The translations under genes were made by a program, and so were the position numbers. A model generated the notes under the pieces. The model made no database searches. It saw only the letters and a list, made by a program, of their open reading frames with translations, and was not told the origin of the DNA. Positions 25,782 through 37,200 of a DNA stretch of 64,000 nt are shown piece by piece. The stretch's first letter is position 1; the number at the start of each line of letters is the position of its first letter. Source of the stretch: Lepidurus packardi (lineage: Eukaryota; Arthropoda; Branchiopoda; Notostraca; Triopsidae); NCBI GenBank assembly GCA_023053545.1, contig JAKZAN010000004.1:10416001-10480000 (forward strand), in the 5' to 3' direction.

Positions 25782-27268
25782 TGTTTCAAAACGGAAGACA
25801 TTTCTGCCATGAATCTCCTCTGGGAATGTGTTCCCCACCCCCGGAAAAAGAAGAAATATGGAAAACTGAAAGAGACATTTGTTGTTGGAATTTCTTGCAA
25901 TCTTTTTTGCTCCATGGAAGCATTCGACGAGGCAATATTTACTTCAATCAATCCACCAAACCACTTGTCAACTCAAATCGCGCAATTTTTCCCCAACGTC
26001 CCTCCAACACCTATTCACGCAGTTTTTTATACCAGAAAACAGCGCCAAACTTGAACAAATTTTACTTCGTGTTTTCAATGGCTGCTCCGCTTCTTGATAA
26101 CGAGAATCTAATAAGTGGATTGTGATAGAGGAACCCTATAAAATTACGTTTACTGTGCTTCTCGCAAGGTTTAGACCAGGTGGTAAAAAAGCGAAGCAGT
26201 GTCTTTGGCATCGGATTGTTATTATTGGGTTTACATTTCAGTTTTCTTCCCAGCTTCACCTATAAAAAGGATAAGTTTAATTTTGGGGGACCATTATTAT
26301 GGAAGCTCAGTTGTTAGCGAAAATTTTAAAATTTTGTTGGGTGAAAGAGAATTTTTCCTTAATTGGGAATTTTCCTGTTTCGATATTTTCTGCGGGATAA
26401 AGGTACAAGCAATCATTTTATCTGTCGTGGATTTTTTCTTCCTCCCTGTCAAAACTCCAAATCTTCTCTCCCTTAATCTATGTCGCACTGCGCTGCACTC
26501 CAAAACGGAAACCTAATAGCTCATTTAGAATCCGTTTTGTTTGCATTTTATTTATTAGATACTTTTGAAATAACTTTTGTCAGTGCAAAAAGAGGACATT
26601 AGGCCACCATTAAAAACCAAAGAGACCGCATAGAGACTGCATACGCATACAAAAAACAAGACCCAGTGACGAATTCTAGTTGCGTTTGTATTTTTCGCCC
26701 TTTTGATCGAAGCTAGTGATATTGAGCTCTTTTCTTACACGTCTACTGTTCCTTTTTTAAAACTATTGACGGCTGCCTAGTTAACTGACTATTGTCTTGA
26801 GTTGCGTTCGACGGACATATCATGTGGTTCTTTTGTGTGACTGTGTAAGCTAAGCGGTATAAGATATCCCTTGTTTGACTTTTCCTGTATGGAATTCTTT
26901 CTGGGTGGTTATGGTCTGGACCCACAGAAAGAAAAATGAGACGAGAGAAAAGATATGCCAAGCTCTTGTTAATAATCGAATCATCTCATCAAGCATGCTC
27001 AATTGCAAATACAAGCAAAAAACTTCGCACAAGATTGTGCTTTTTCTTCATTTCCGCAAGCAAATTCCGAACATAGCACCGTTCCCGGTTCAAAGTCGTT
27101 CATTCGCCCCGCGGTTAGCAGCGCCACCGCTTTTATTTACTTCCTGCTTGCTTCTGCTGTGTTCTGTACGTTCGCTCGGGCTGGTCTTGTGCATTGCCGG
27201 CCGGGCTGGTTGTGTTGTGTAGTGTCTTGGTTGTGATTATGTTCGGTTAGTTAATTAGCAGTGTCACC
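25782..27268. other. Intergenic region between Shab and the cueball-like gene
   Basis: About 1.5 kb holding the Shab 3' UTR and the promoter/5' UTR of the next gene. The 27070-27240 part is more GC-rich and directly precedes the signal-peptide exon. No ORF here has a recognisable domain. Confidence 0.5.
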
Positions 27269-30200
27269 ATGCGGCTTCTACTGTGTGGGTTCGTGTCTTT
27301 GGTGTGCTTGTTCAGTGGCAAAGCTGTCGCGGAAGGTAACGTTTTGAAGTTCACTCTTTTAAGGCACCGAAACAACAGCTGTTGACCTTGTTCTCGTTCC
27401 TTTTCTGGTTAGAATTTGACATATTACCATGCGCATTGGGATACATGTCCTCTTTTCATTTTTCTTGTACGCGTGTGCTATCAAAAAAAAGAACAATGGC
27501 AATAAAGAAATTCAGAATCTGCTTGTGTTATGAAATGAAGGTAATAGAAGCCTCCATGCTGGCTTTGTAGTTGATCACGTAGTCAAAGCCTACAGCTACG
27601 GTTTCCTGTTACTCGCATTTGACCGTTGGACGACTTTCTGTTTATATTCTTCATTAATCATAAACAGAATGAACTTAAAGTCAGAACAGAATGTCTTAAA
27701 GTCCAAGAACTGCGTCATAAGGAAAGACATCAGACGATTACGATGTGACCTACCTTCTTTCCTTGAAACATTTGATGAAAAATGTAAGACGTTCACCTGA
27801 TTTAGTGACAACGGGTGTGATGTATTACGCTGTCAAAAAGGACACTATTTTGACATGCTTAGACGTGAATCACACTATGTTGTCAGTTTTCTGTAGTTCA
27901 GCTAAAGGAGTGAAAGAAAGTACAAGTTTTAACGATGATGTTAACAAGTTAGGATAATAGTTAAGCTAACTTATCCTATTTCATTTCCAATTCAACTACC
28001 AATTTTTAACTAAGGTTGTCCAGTAAAAACCACCAGCGTAATACATGACAACCGTTTGTCACTCTTTTCCTTAGGACCTGTTGGGGAAAAATAGGACCCA
28101 AGTCTTATACGGGCTTAAGTAGGAAATTGTACATTTGGAAATTGTACATGTATCTCGCAACCAAAGTGACGTTTGTAAGTGTTGTAAAAACCCTTTGTGT
28201 CGCGCTTTTCTTTCGTGCAGCGTCGTCACAGGTGTACCAGCTTTCCATTGATAAAATTGGGTTATCTAAACAGGTTTGAGGTGTCAAAAAAAGTGTCTTT
28301 GCCGCTATCTCCAAAGTCGTGAACTACTTTCGTAACCTTCCTTTTTACATGTTTTTTAAACATGTGCATTGTTTATGTCAGGATTTCTAATACACAGGAG
28401 ATACGACATTGTGATAGTGATACTGATCGTTTTTCCTTGTTTTCCTGTTTCACAGATGTGGTAGTAGCTGTGGGGGATCACTTGGAAGTGATCTCTTCTC
28501 TAACGGGTACCAAGGTCCGCGAAATTGTCCCCGTAGATCATTTGAATACTAGCGATAACAGCGTGATTGTTGCCGTGGCTTTTGACCCAGCTAGCCAACA
28601 GATTTACTTCAGCGATGCTGCTCATCATAATGTAACCATCTCCAGTTTATCTTTAGAAGGCAACAGCATCCAAACTATCAGTCAGAGTAAGCAAAACACA
28701 TGTTTTCCAGTTCTTCTTTATTTTTCGACGAGTAGCAGTAGCTGTTACGTCATTTTTGTTTAGAAACCGGAGAAGAGAGAGTGGAAGGACTGGTATATGA
28801 TAAACGAGAAAATGCGCTATTCTGGACCGATGGCTTTCAACGCACGATTAACAAACTTGCCCTCGGACAAGACAATGATGCCGAAATTTTGCACTTTCTA
28901 GATGAAGATCGCCCACGAGGCATCGCTGCCGATCCCTGTGACAAGTAAGGACCTCGAAACTTAAGTTATTAACAGTAATAGTATTAAGTTTTGAATTTTT
29001 AAAGAGTTTTAAGAGAGTAAGGTTTCAAAATGAAAAAATACATGTTATAGAACCAATTAAGTGTTCTGGCTGAAGAAACCCGTATGTCCATTACGCATAT
29101 TAATCGAGTAATTCATTACTTAGAGAATAAACTCCATCCCTTTCCTTCAAATTTTCCTATCCGTTATAACATTGGGTGACAACTGGCTGGACAGCTGGCG
29201 CCTTTACCTATGAACGCATTCAAAATTGAACTTTATATGCATAAGGGCGGCATCATTGTCTTTCCTTTGAATGCTCAGAAAAGTCCGTAGGTGCTTTGGT
29301 TGACTTAAAAACTCAACTATAAAATAGTTACTTATTCATCGCGCGATTGCCGTCTCATCGGGCTGAGACTCAGGCCGGTGAGCTTTTGGGCGGGTAACGC
29401 TTGCTGCGTGGCGGATAGCGAAGTCACGACGCCAAGAAAAAGTCCTTTTTTGTGATTGAGCTTGTAAATTAAATAATTATTAATTATATATAAATAATTT
29501 ATTTCGTTTTTTAAATATGTGTAATGGAGATAGGGTTCTTAAGCCACTATTTTTTCATTTTGAAACTTTACATTTTTTCAGAATGTTGTACTGGACCAAC
29601 TGGTCTCCTGCCAAGCCTAGTATCGAGCGCTCAAATTACGATGGAAGTAATCACGAGGCGATTATCCAGCAAGATCTTTCTATGCCTCATGGCTTATCGA
29701 TTGACATGAGAAAAAGGAAGCTGTATTGGTGCGATATCCTGACAGATGGAATGTTTGCTATTAAGCGGAGTAACTTGGATGGTACTGGGAGGTAAACAAT
29801 GTCTGGAATTTTTTGTTTTCTTTGTGTGTGTTTTTCTCCGGTTTAGTCCGGTGACTTGTTTTATAGAGTTTTTGTTTTGTATTTGACTTTGATTAACGAG
29901 GTTATATTGCCAGGGAAACAGTCTATCGTGGAGGAGGCCAATATCCGTTTGCCCTGGTCGTGGGAAAAGACCATGTCTACTGGAGTGATTGGGATCAATC
30001 TGTTTTATGGAAACTGTCTCTTTCCCTTTCCAATCCGGTTCCTGAGCGCCTAGCAACGTTTCAGCCCACTCGACCTATGGGCTTAACAATCCTGGCTCAT
30101 ACAACGGAAAACTTCTGTGATTGGAACAAATACCAAACGGAAGAAGCCCATATTGCCACCGAAAAGCACGCCGTCGAGTTTAAAGAGTTTATGGAAATGG

Positions 30201-30838
30201 CCACGGAACCTCTGGACCATACCGTGGAGGTCGCGGCGGACACGACGCTGCCAGTTAACTTCCCAGATTGCTCAAACTGTCCTCAGGAAGGGACTCAATC
30301 ATCACATGGTTGCAAGTAAAGTGTTAGCAAAGGTTTCTGTCTACCTTTTGTTAGTTATTGCGCTTAATTTTAGGTGTAATCAGGATCTTTTGAGCTTGAA
30401 AGAAACTTTCCTTGCGAAATCCTTTGAACCCTTGGAGCAAGAAAGACTATTTGTTCCCTTTGTTGCGTTATTGGGATTCTGTGTTGTGCTCATCTGCACG
30501 GTTATGGGTCTCCTGTACAAAAACTATCACTTAAGGAGACGTAGGCCTAAACTACGAAGGCGTTTTGTGGGCATGATCAAGGAGCAGAAAGAGAAGAACA
30601 AATTGGGAGTGGCGAATCAGCAAGTTACTCTGGATATAGAAGATTGCTGCAACATGAATCTGTGCGAAACGGTGAGTTTTTTAAAAAGAAAATCTGTCGT
30701 GGTTGGGGGATCTTGAGTAATCGTTTTCTACTTTAGCCTTGCTTCGAGCCACCTTCAAGAACGCCTAGACTTGTCGGCGTGAGAGCAGTGGAGGATAATG
30801 ATTGTTTATTGCCGAACATGGAAGGAGCCGGCAGCTAG
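27269..30838 (+). CDS. cue: Cueball-like YWTD beta-propeller type I membrane protein
   Basis: Cueball is an LDL-receptor-related membrane protein of arthropods, linked to germline and endosomal functions in flies. Eight exons join in frame: 27269-27335, 28456-28686, 28764-28944, 29582-29791, 29914-30315, 30374-30671 and 30737-30838, counting seven coding blocks (496 aa). Exon 1 encodes a signal peptide (MRLLLCGFVSLVCLFSGKAV). The ectodomain carries propeller repeats: IYFSDA, LFWTDG, MLYWTNW, LYWCDI and VYWSDWD. After the propeller only a short cysteine cluster (CSNCPQEGTQSSHGCKC) remains where fly cueball has EGF modules. A transmembrane helix lies at about residues 390-413 (FVPFVALLGFCVVLICTVMG), followed by a basic stop-transfer RRRRPKLRRR and an 80-residue cytoplasmic tail. 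The propeller and topology are clear; the cueball name rests on architecture. Confidence 0.85.
28945..29581 (+). other. Intron of the cueball-like gene
   Basis: A 637-nt intron with donor AA|GTAAGG and acceptor TTTTTTCAG. AT-rich with no recognised element. Confidence 0.6.
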
Positions 30839-30977
30839 CGTTCGTCTTGCAAATGGCTTACTTTTTATTTTTTTTTTATTTTCTTAGCTCGTGAAACAGA
30901 AAAGAGTTGATTGCGAAAACGTTTTGTGGTTAGTTCCTTTGCATAGTTCAAATTTGCTAGTTTCCCAGGGATTTTAG

Positions 30978-31049
30978 AGGACGTAGCACTCTAAGCGGCA
31001 CTCACTTTAAGAAGGAGTAGTGACTTTTTTGTTTAAAGTGCTACGTCCT
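30978..31049 (+). repeat. 13-bp perfect inverted repeat downstream of the cueball-like gene
   Basis: AGGACGTAGCACT (30978-30990) and AGTGCTACGTCCT (31037-31049) pair perfectly across a 46-nt loop, with extra pairs just inside. It lies 140 nt after the stop codon, so it may be an RNA stem in the 3' UTR or an old inverted-repeat element. Confidence 0.7.
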
Positions 31050-32196
31050 AGCTTGTGTATGGGGGTTAGTTATTTACCTTATGCATCTTTTTTTCCGACG
31101 ACGAAAATGTATGCAGATCGTGTCCTAAAGGGCGTAGTTGTTGGACAAGAATATCTCAGAAAGATTTGGCTAGGTTTGGCTCGTTTCTAAGGATGTGACA
31201 GTTAAGCTTGGCTAAACGATGTCTTTCAATGACTGCTAATTTACCCTCAGTGTAAAGTAAAAACATAAGTCTTTTATGGGGCGGGGAGTCGGGAGTAGGA
31301 AAAACAAGCTAATTCGCTTGAAAAAAAGAAAACTAGTCTCTATCCCCATTGAAGAACTCAATCTTGAGACAAAGGAAAGAAAAGATTCGATAGGTTTGGT
31401 GCCTTTGCTATGTGGGTTACAAGTAGGACAAATTGGGTACCACGTAGGCAAAACCGCGGAAATAGGCATGTAGTTGGTGAGATGTAGGTGATATATTTAA
31501 AGGTCCGGTTTTCGTAGTAATTAAATAGAACGCTGTCCAATTGGTTTGTTTTGTTTCATTGCCAGAAGCTGTAGTGTATTCGGGTTTGACTCAGATACAA
31601 TTGACTGGACTTACATATTTTTACGTATTAATGTCAAAACATAAATAGAATAGGAAAAAACAAATCAGAAATATTCGTTATTTTTAGTGAAGAAATGCCA
31701 CTGGTTGACCCGGAATCGATACGACCATTTGTTCTCGTGGTATGAAGGAACAAAGTATATTGGCTGCGGCGCAAGTAGTGTCTACATAAAAGTTTATATG
31801 GGGAAGATGCCGTCCAATCATAGAGCGAGTTGGCCTGGTAGCCGTTCCCAAACGTTCGAACTACTGGTCACCTTTAGCTATTTCACGAAGCTGGGCAGCA
31901 TAGCATCAAAGAGCATCTGGTATAGAGGCGACACCATAGGAAAGTTTTGAAGTCGATTTCAACACTAGCGCCATCTCTGCTGAAGCTCCGAATTTTTTTA
32001 GAAAGTGGGAAATGGAATGTTTGATAAACTGTTTGCATCCTAAATATTCTTTGGATTGTATAAATATATTTGTTATTAGAAATAAAGAATGTATTTGAGG
32101 TTAAAGAATTGTTTATTTAATTAGCAACGGGCTCGACGAAGAGTATACAAGTGGTAAAAGTAATGAAGGTTATAGGCGAACGTCATTTCTTTTATA

Positions 32197-32362
32197 AATC
32201 GAACAAAAGATGGATGTTCCCTATACACTACACCAGCTTATTTCAGGTTACGTAGTTATAGAAGCTTCAATGCAACGCAGCAAAATCGAACAAAAGATAT
32301 AATTATCTACATACGTTGTACACCAGCTTATTCATATGTTGCATTTATAGATGTTTTAAGGC
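32197..32362. repeat. Degenerate two-copy tandem repeat
   Basis: Both units start with ATCGAACAAAAGAT and continue to TACACCAGCTTATT and then TTATAGA. They begin near 32197 and 32286. The repeat ends directly before the tRNA-like sequence. Confidence 0.6.
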
Positions 32363-32380
32363 ACAATAAATATAAGCTTA

Positions 32381-32446
32381 TGACCGAGTGGATAAGGCGG
32401 AAGCCTTGGGAACGAAAGGTTCCCGGTTCGAAACCCGGTCGAGGCA
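32381..32446 (+). ncRNA. tRNA-like sequence with A and B boxes, no normal anticodon arm
   Basis: TGACCGAGTGGATAAGGC resembles the D-arm/A box of tRNA-Ser and tRNA-Leu, and GGTTCGAAACC is a perfect B box. Between them I can fold AAGGC-GGAA-GCCTT and GGGAAC-GAAAG-GTTCCC, and GACCG near the start pairs with CGGTC near the end. The seven bases before TGACC do not pair with the 3' TCGAGGC, and there is no seven-base anticodon loop. It could be a tRNA pseudogene, a SINE head or a small Pol III RNA. No TTTT terminator follows immediately. Confidence 0.4.
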
Positions 32447-33370
32447 CTTTATTTCGTCAAAAATACGAAATATTAAATGGCTCCCTTTCTCTGTACCTCA
32501 TGCCTTCTCTGCAAGGTTCCTATACCTATATTCGAAATTGTGAAGCTTCGGCATCACGAGCTCGAATATCGGGGATAGGAAACCGAGCAGGAGTTGGGAA
32601 CAGGGAAAAGGGGCGAGGCTCTCAATTTTTGACGATTTTTGAAGGGGACCCCCTTGATACAGCATTATTCCTTATGGAGAAAAGCCCAGAAAACGCTTTC
32701 CCAGCTCGAAAAGGAGCCACGCCCACTTTTTGGTCCAATCCACCAATAGAATTCGTCCTTTTCACGGAGGCCACACCCCTTTTGGCGGACTTTTTGAATC
32801 ATCACTTAAAAAATTTCCAGATCTTCGCTTTTATTTCAAATATTACAAATCATACAATAAAAATGGCATGTATGTAAACTAGATTCTTTGGGAACCTTTT
32901 TAGTTACAACAAATAAGCAAATAAGGGATTCCGGGGAGAAGCAATAGGTCAAAATTACATATATTTAGAGGAATTACAGGATTTTTTGTTTTTTACTTCA
33001 AAATTAAAACCTCGACAGAAAATGTAAACATATTTTTACAAGCACGAAAAATCAAGGAATAAGAACAGAACAATGCAAAAAAATAGACAGGGAGAAAAAT
33101 ACCTCATTTGCATAATTTTCTGAGCTTTTTTGGTATAAAAATGTACAGAACATATATTTCCAACTATTTGGAGAGCAGACGACTTAAGGAATGCAAAGAG
33201 ATACACTATAAAGCACACAAATGATTAATTTAGGAGCCATTAAAGCTAAAGCATTCTAGATGAAAAGCCGCGATTCAATTTGTAGCTTCAGTGCCATCTG
33301 TGTGTCACAAAGTGAACCCTGTAGCTATGTTAGCTAGCTTGTTCGAGTAAACAAAAATAACACGTTTTCC

Positions 33371-33976
33371 ATGATGTTGCGGGCTATTTCAACCCAAATC
33401 TTCGGTAAACCTACTTTTAACGAGTACTTATTTTTATCAAACTTACCTTACTCACTAGGTTTTAGTTCCTTAAAAATAGCCAGGTTTACCGTAGCGACAG
33501 CCACAAACCAAAACAAATGGACTTCCAGCATAGCTCAATTCACAGACGAGGTAAAATCCACGCCTGCCGACTCCACACCTAAAAAAGACATGGTAAGAAG
33601 GTTTACCATCCGTTATTACATACAATTACGTTATTATACCACCCGTTATAACGTACTAAGATTTATCTTCTTTTAGCCCGTGGATATACCCAACCCTTTC
33701 GTGAAAGAGGCCACAAAATGTATTCTCTGCAAACATAACGTTGAAATTGACTACAAAAACGTTCGTTTGCTCTCCCAGTTCCTTTCACCATTCACCGGAA
33801 AAATCTATGAACGGAATGTTACTGGTTTGTGCACAAGGCAACAAAAGATCGTGAAAGACGAAATCCTCAAGGGTCAAAGCTTTGGCTACATCCCTGTTAC
33901 CATCAAAACGCCTCAATACCTCAAAGATCCCAAATTATTTGATCCAGGCCATCCTATGAGACAACATCGATTCTAA
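33371..33976 (+). CDS. MRPS18C: Mitochondrial small-subunit ribosomal protein bS18m (MRPS18C type)
   Basis: A component of the mitochondrial ribosome small subunit. Two exons (33371-33592 and 33677-33976) are separated by an 84-nt phase-0 intron and give 173 aa. The first 70 residues are a basic, low-acid mitochondrial presequence-like leader. The S18 domain follows: PNPFVKEATKCILCKHNVEI with a CxxC, then DYKNVRLLSQFLSPFTGKIY, a TGLC motif, and YIPVTIKTPQYLKDPKLF, which matches the C-type rather than the A or B paralogs. Two adjacent ATG codons (33371, 33374) are possible starts. An AATAAA lies near 34012. It is convergent with TACC, 323 nt between stop codons. Confidence 0.95.
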
Positions 33977-34299
33977 TTTACCTTCACTGCTGTACTTGGC
34001 CCTAGTATCACAATAAATTTTTAAAAATTTCAATCGAATTCCTTTCTTCTCAGAAATATTAATTGCCAATTTAGTATGTACAACCGATTAGGGGTAACAA
34101 GATCTAAATTAAAAAGAATGCCAAGGCACAAGCGCGAAATTAGAGTGAACGTAAGAATCAGCATAGCTTTTCAAAACTGTAAGAAAAAACAGCCACGAAG
34201 TAGGAATGCTCTAGCATGGTGGGAACCGCGAAACGAAACGAAACGAATGGAACAACTGCAATATGATTAAAATGAGATAGAAATCTTCGCTGAACCATC

Positions 34300-37200
34300 T
34301 CATCGAGAACCTCCACCCATTTTCCCAATTAATTCATCGCAAATTGTGGTCAACTCAAGGTTCTCTCGGCTCTTCTGCTCCAACGCTTGCTCTAGAGAGC
34401 TCACACGCATTTCGGACTTTTTCAACATTGCACTTAACCTGGCAACTTCCGAACTCGAGCTTTGCCTCGCCTTCTCAATCTCCTGGTGCGCCCTACATTC
34501 ATATAAACTCACAGTAAATCTTTGAAATGTAGTACTCCTTCCTTAAACTTACGATTCCAACTTGCTAGACGCATGTTGCTTCAGGGATTCATACTTTTGC
34601 TCTTCAGCGCTCAACCTTTCTTGGTAAGCTTGCATAGCTTTCTTCAAAGTGGCTTCGTTCTGGGTCAAACTTTCCACAGCTGATTTGGCTCGTTCATATT
34701 TACTACAGAAAAACAATATATAATTCATTCTCATCATAGGAAATATGGACTAACAAATTCATAAACCGTACAAATCGTGAACTAGTTCTAAAAATTAAAA
34801 ATGTGAAGATCAATAATTAATTTTAATTAATTAATTAATTTTAAATAAATAATAAACACATTTCAAATATACAGTAGATGCCGCTTAGTGATCATGTTTT
34901 TCAAGTCAATACAGTAGAATACTCGCTATAACGTACTGGCCATTTGCTATTTACGTACAATCGGCTATAACGTACAAATTTTCAGTCTTCTTCCGTGTAC
35001 GTTATAGCGAGTTTTTACTGTATTGATTCTCTTAAGGCTCTCGTATACCTTTAGCTAGGTATAGGCGATTGGCATGGGGGATTTCGGACACTTGCGAGAA
35101 AACAAGATCAGTTCCGTTCAAAGATCCGACCATCTTATGGAAAACCACTGAATTGGTCAAAACGATGTAAAAGCAATGTGAATGGAGCAATCACTACTGT
35201 AGTTTCGTTACTCCACATGTGAAGATTCTTTTGAAATTGATTCTAATATCCGATGTGATTCTAATAATCGATTAAAATGCTAGGAATTTCATGATTTGGA
35301 ATCGGTCCTTTAAAATTTGATTTGATAAAGCGGCTGATTCTAATAACCAGTGTTCTAATCTAGTAATATTCTAATCACAATAAGTAATAATCTAGTAACC
35401 AGTGTTCTAAACTAGTAATATTCTAATCACAATAACGTCTACTGTAATTTGACTTAAGTTGAATATTTACCTGAGATAGCCGGCAAACGCGCTTTCCATG
35501 TTTTTCAGGTCACTCACCGCCATTTCCTTCTCTTGTGCCAGACTTTGCATTCGGGCATTGGCTTCTTCCTTTTCGCGTGCTTTCTCACCAATGAGCTGGG
35601 AAATGGTTTTCTCGTACTCAATGACAATTTGACTTTAAAAAATGCATAAAATACAATATAAATCTCAACTCCTCACAATTCTTGTCCTAATTAAAGGAAA
35701 ATTACTTCATTTGCTGCTGTTCTTCTAAGCACCTTTCCATTTTGGCTTGCAAGGCCCTAATTTCCTGATCTTGTTGCTGGATTTCGCGATCCTTCTTTAG
35801 CAATCGGTCTTGGAACAGCAATTCCTGTACTTTGAGAGCTTCTCGATGTGCAAACTCCTGTTCTTGTCCGTTGTCAGTATTAAGAGTGACAGTCGAATCA
35901 AAAACTGATTCGGAAGCTGTAACTTCAGCCTCAGGAGCGCCATGTTTGGAAGGTGGCGAAAAGGTGAATAAATTAGTGGTGGTGCGTCTGTCAACATTGG
36001 ACTCAGTCACGGTAGGCGGGGCTGGCTGAGGAGAGTTCGTTCCGACCAACGGATCAAACTTGACGTAGAGCGATTCCCGTGCTAAAGCGACATTTCTGCC
36101 GGTGGTACTTTTCTGGAGGAGGAAGAAATCGAAATCAGTTGGATCCTTGAACACTTCATTCGCTGGCCGGAATTCCGCGTCACTATTGGACTCTTCTTCG
36201 GTAGTAGTAGGCGTCTCCAGGCTCTGGACCGAGTCGGTGACTGAAGACTGCATTTTCATTCGTTCTTCCAGTTCGGTTTCTCCTTGCGTCCAATCATGGA
36301 CTGGAACGCTTTGGCGCTTGCTTAGAGGCGAAGTCTCCATCGCGAGCTTGGATCTGGGGGCAAATGGATTGTCTAACGACTCGTTTAATCCATTTTGTGT
36401 AGTTTCTACTTTCTTGGGCAACGTGGGAGAAGCTGCCAACTTGGATTTGGAGACGAAGGAATTGATCTCATTCACGTTTTCGTCGGTTGCAAGCGCTACA
36501 TTCGACATTCCTTCTTGGGTCATGGTCGGCTCATCGTCTAGTTCGCGCGATTTGTCCAAAATCTCTTGTACCACAGCTGCTGCTGAGGATTCCAACAGGA
36601 AAACAAGGTTTTCCTCGGTTTCAAGCTTTTCTACTGGCTTTTCCCCCCTTTTTAGCTGCTTCTCGGGTTGTTTTTCTTCCAAAATCGAAGCTTCCAGATA
36701 TGCTTCACTCGTGGGCTTTATCTCAGCTTCCTGTTGATGTAGAACAGCTGTTTTCGTAAGTGTTTCACTTTCCGGTTGCTGTTTTTCCTCCAAAACAGGC
36801 GACTGCTCGAGTTCGCGCTCTGCAGGGGCCAAAACTTGAACTTCTTCAGTCAAAGGAGCAACTTTAGCTTCTTCTGCTTTCTTCTTGAGCCAGGGCTTGT
36901 TCCTTGAAGAAGATAAAACCGGCTTTTTCTTCACGGGAACCGCTTTTTTCGGGACGTTGTTATTCTCAGTGACTGTTGAAACCGGAGGCGCCGCAAATTC
37001 AGGGTCTTCGAGATTATCCAAGAAGCTTAAATCGTATCCTTTTTTAGGAATGACGATTTCTCCGTCAGTGTTTCCGTCAGTGTTGGTATCTTCGCCGGGA
37101 TTGGGTAAGGTAAAATGTTTCGGTTTAGGTAAAGGCAAATCGTCAAAGTTCACTGCAACTTCTGGCTGAACTGTGTCACTCAAATTGGCATTCAAGTCCT

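Larger units (their letters stand above)
31050..33370. other. Intergenic region before MRPS18C
   Basis: No convincing protein-coding gene. It contains a degenerate tandem repeat at 32197-32362 and a tRNA-like sequence at 32381-32446. The rest is AT-rich. Confidence 0.5.

Noticed and set aside
36102..36737. 211-aa plus-strand ORF
   Set aside because: Antisense shadow of the large TACC exon.
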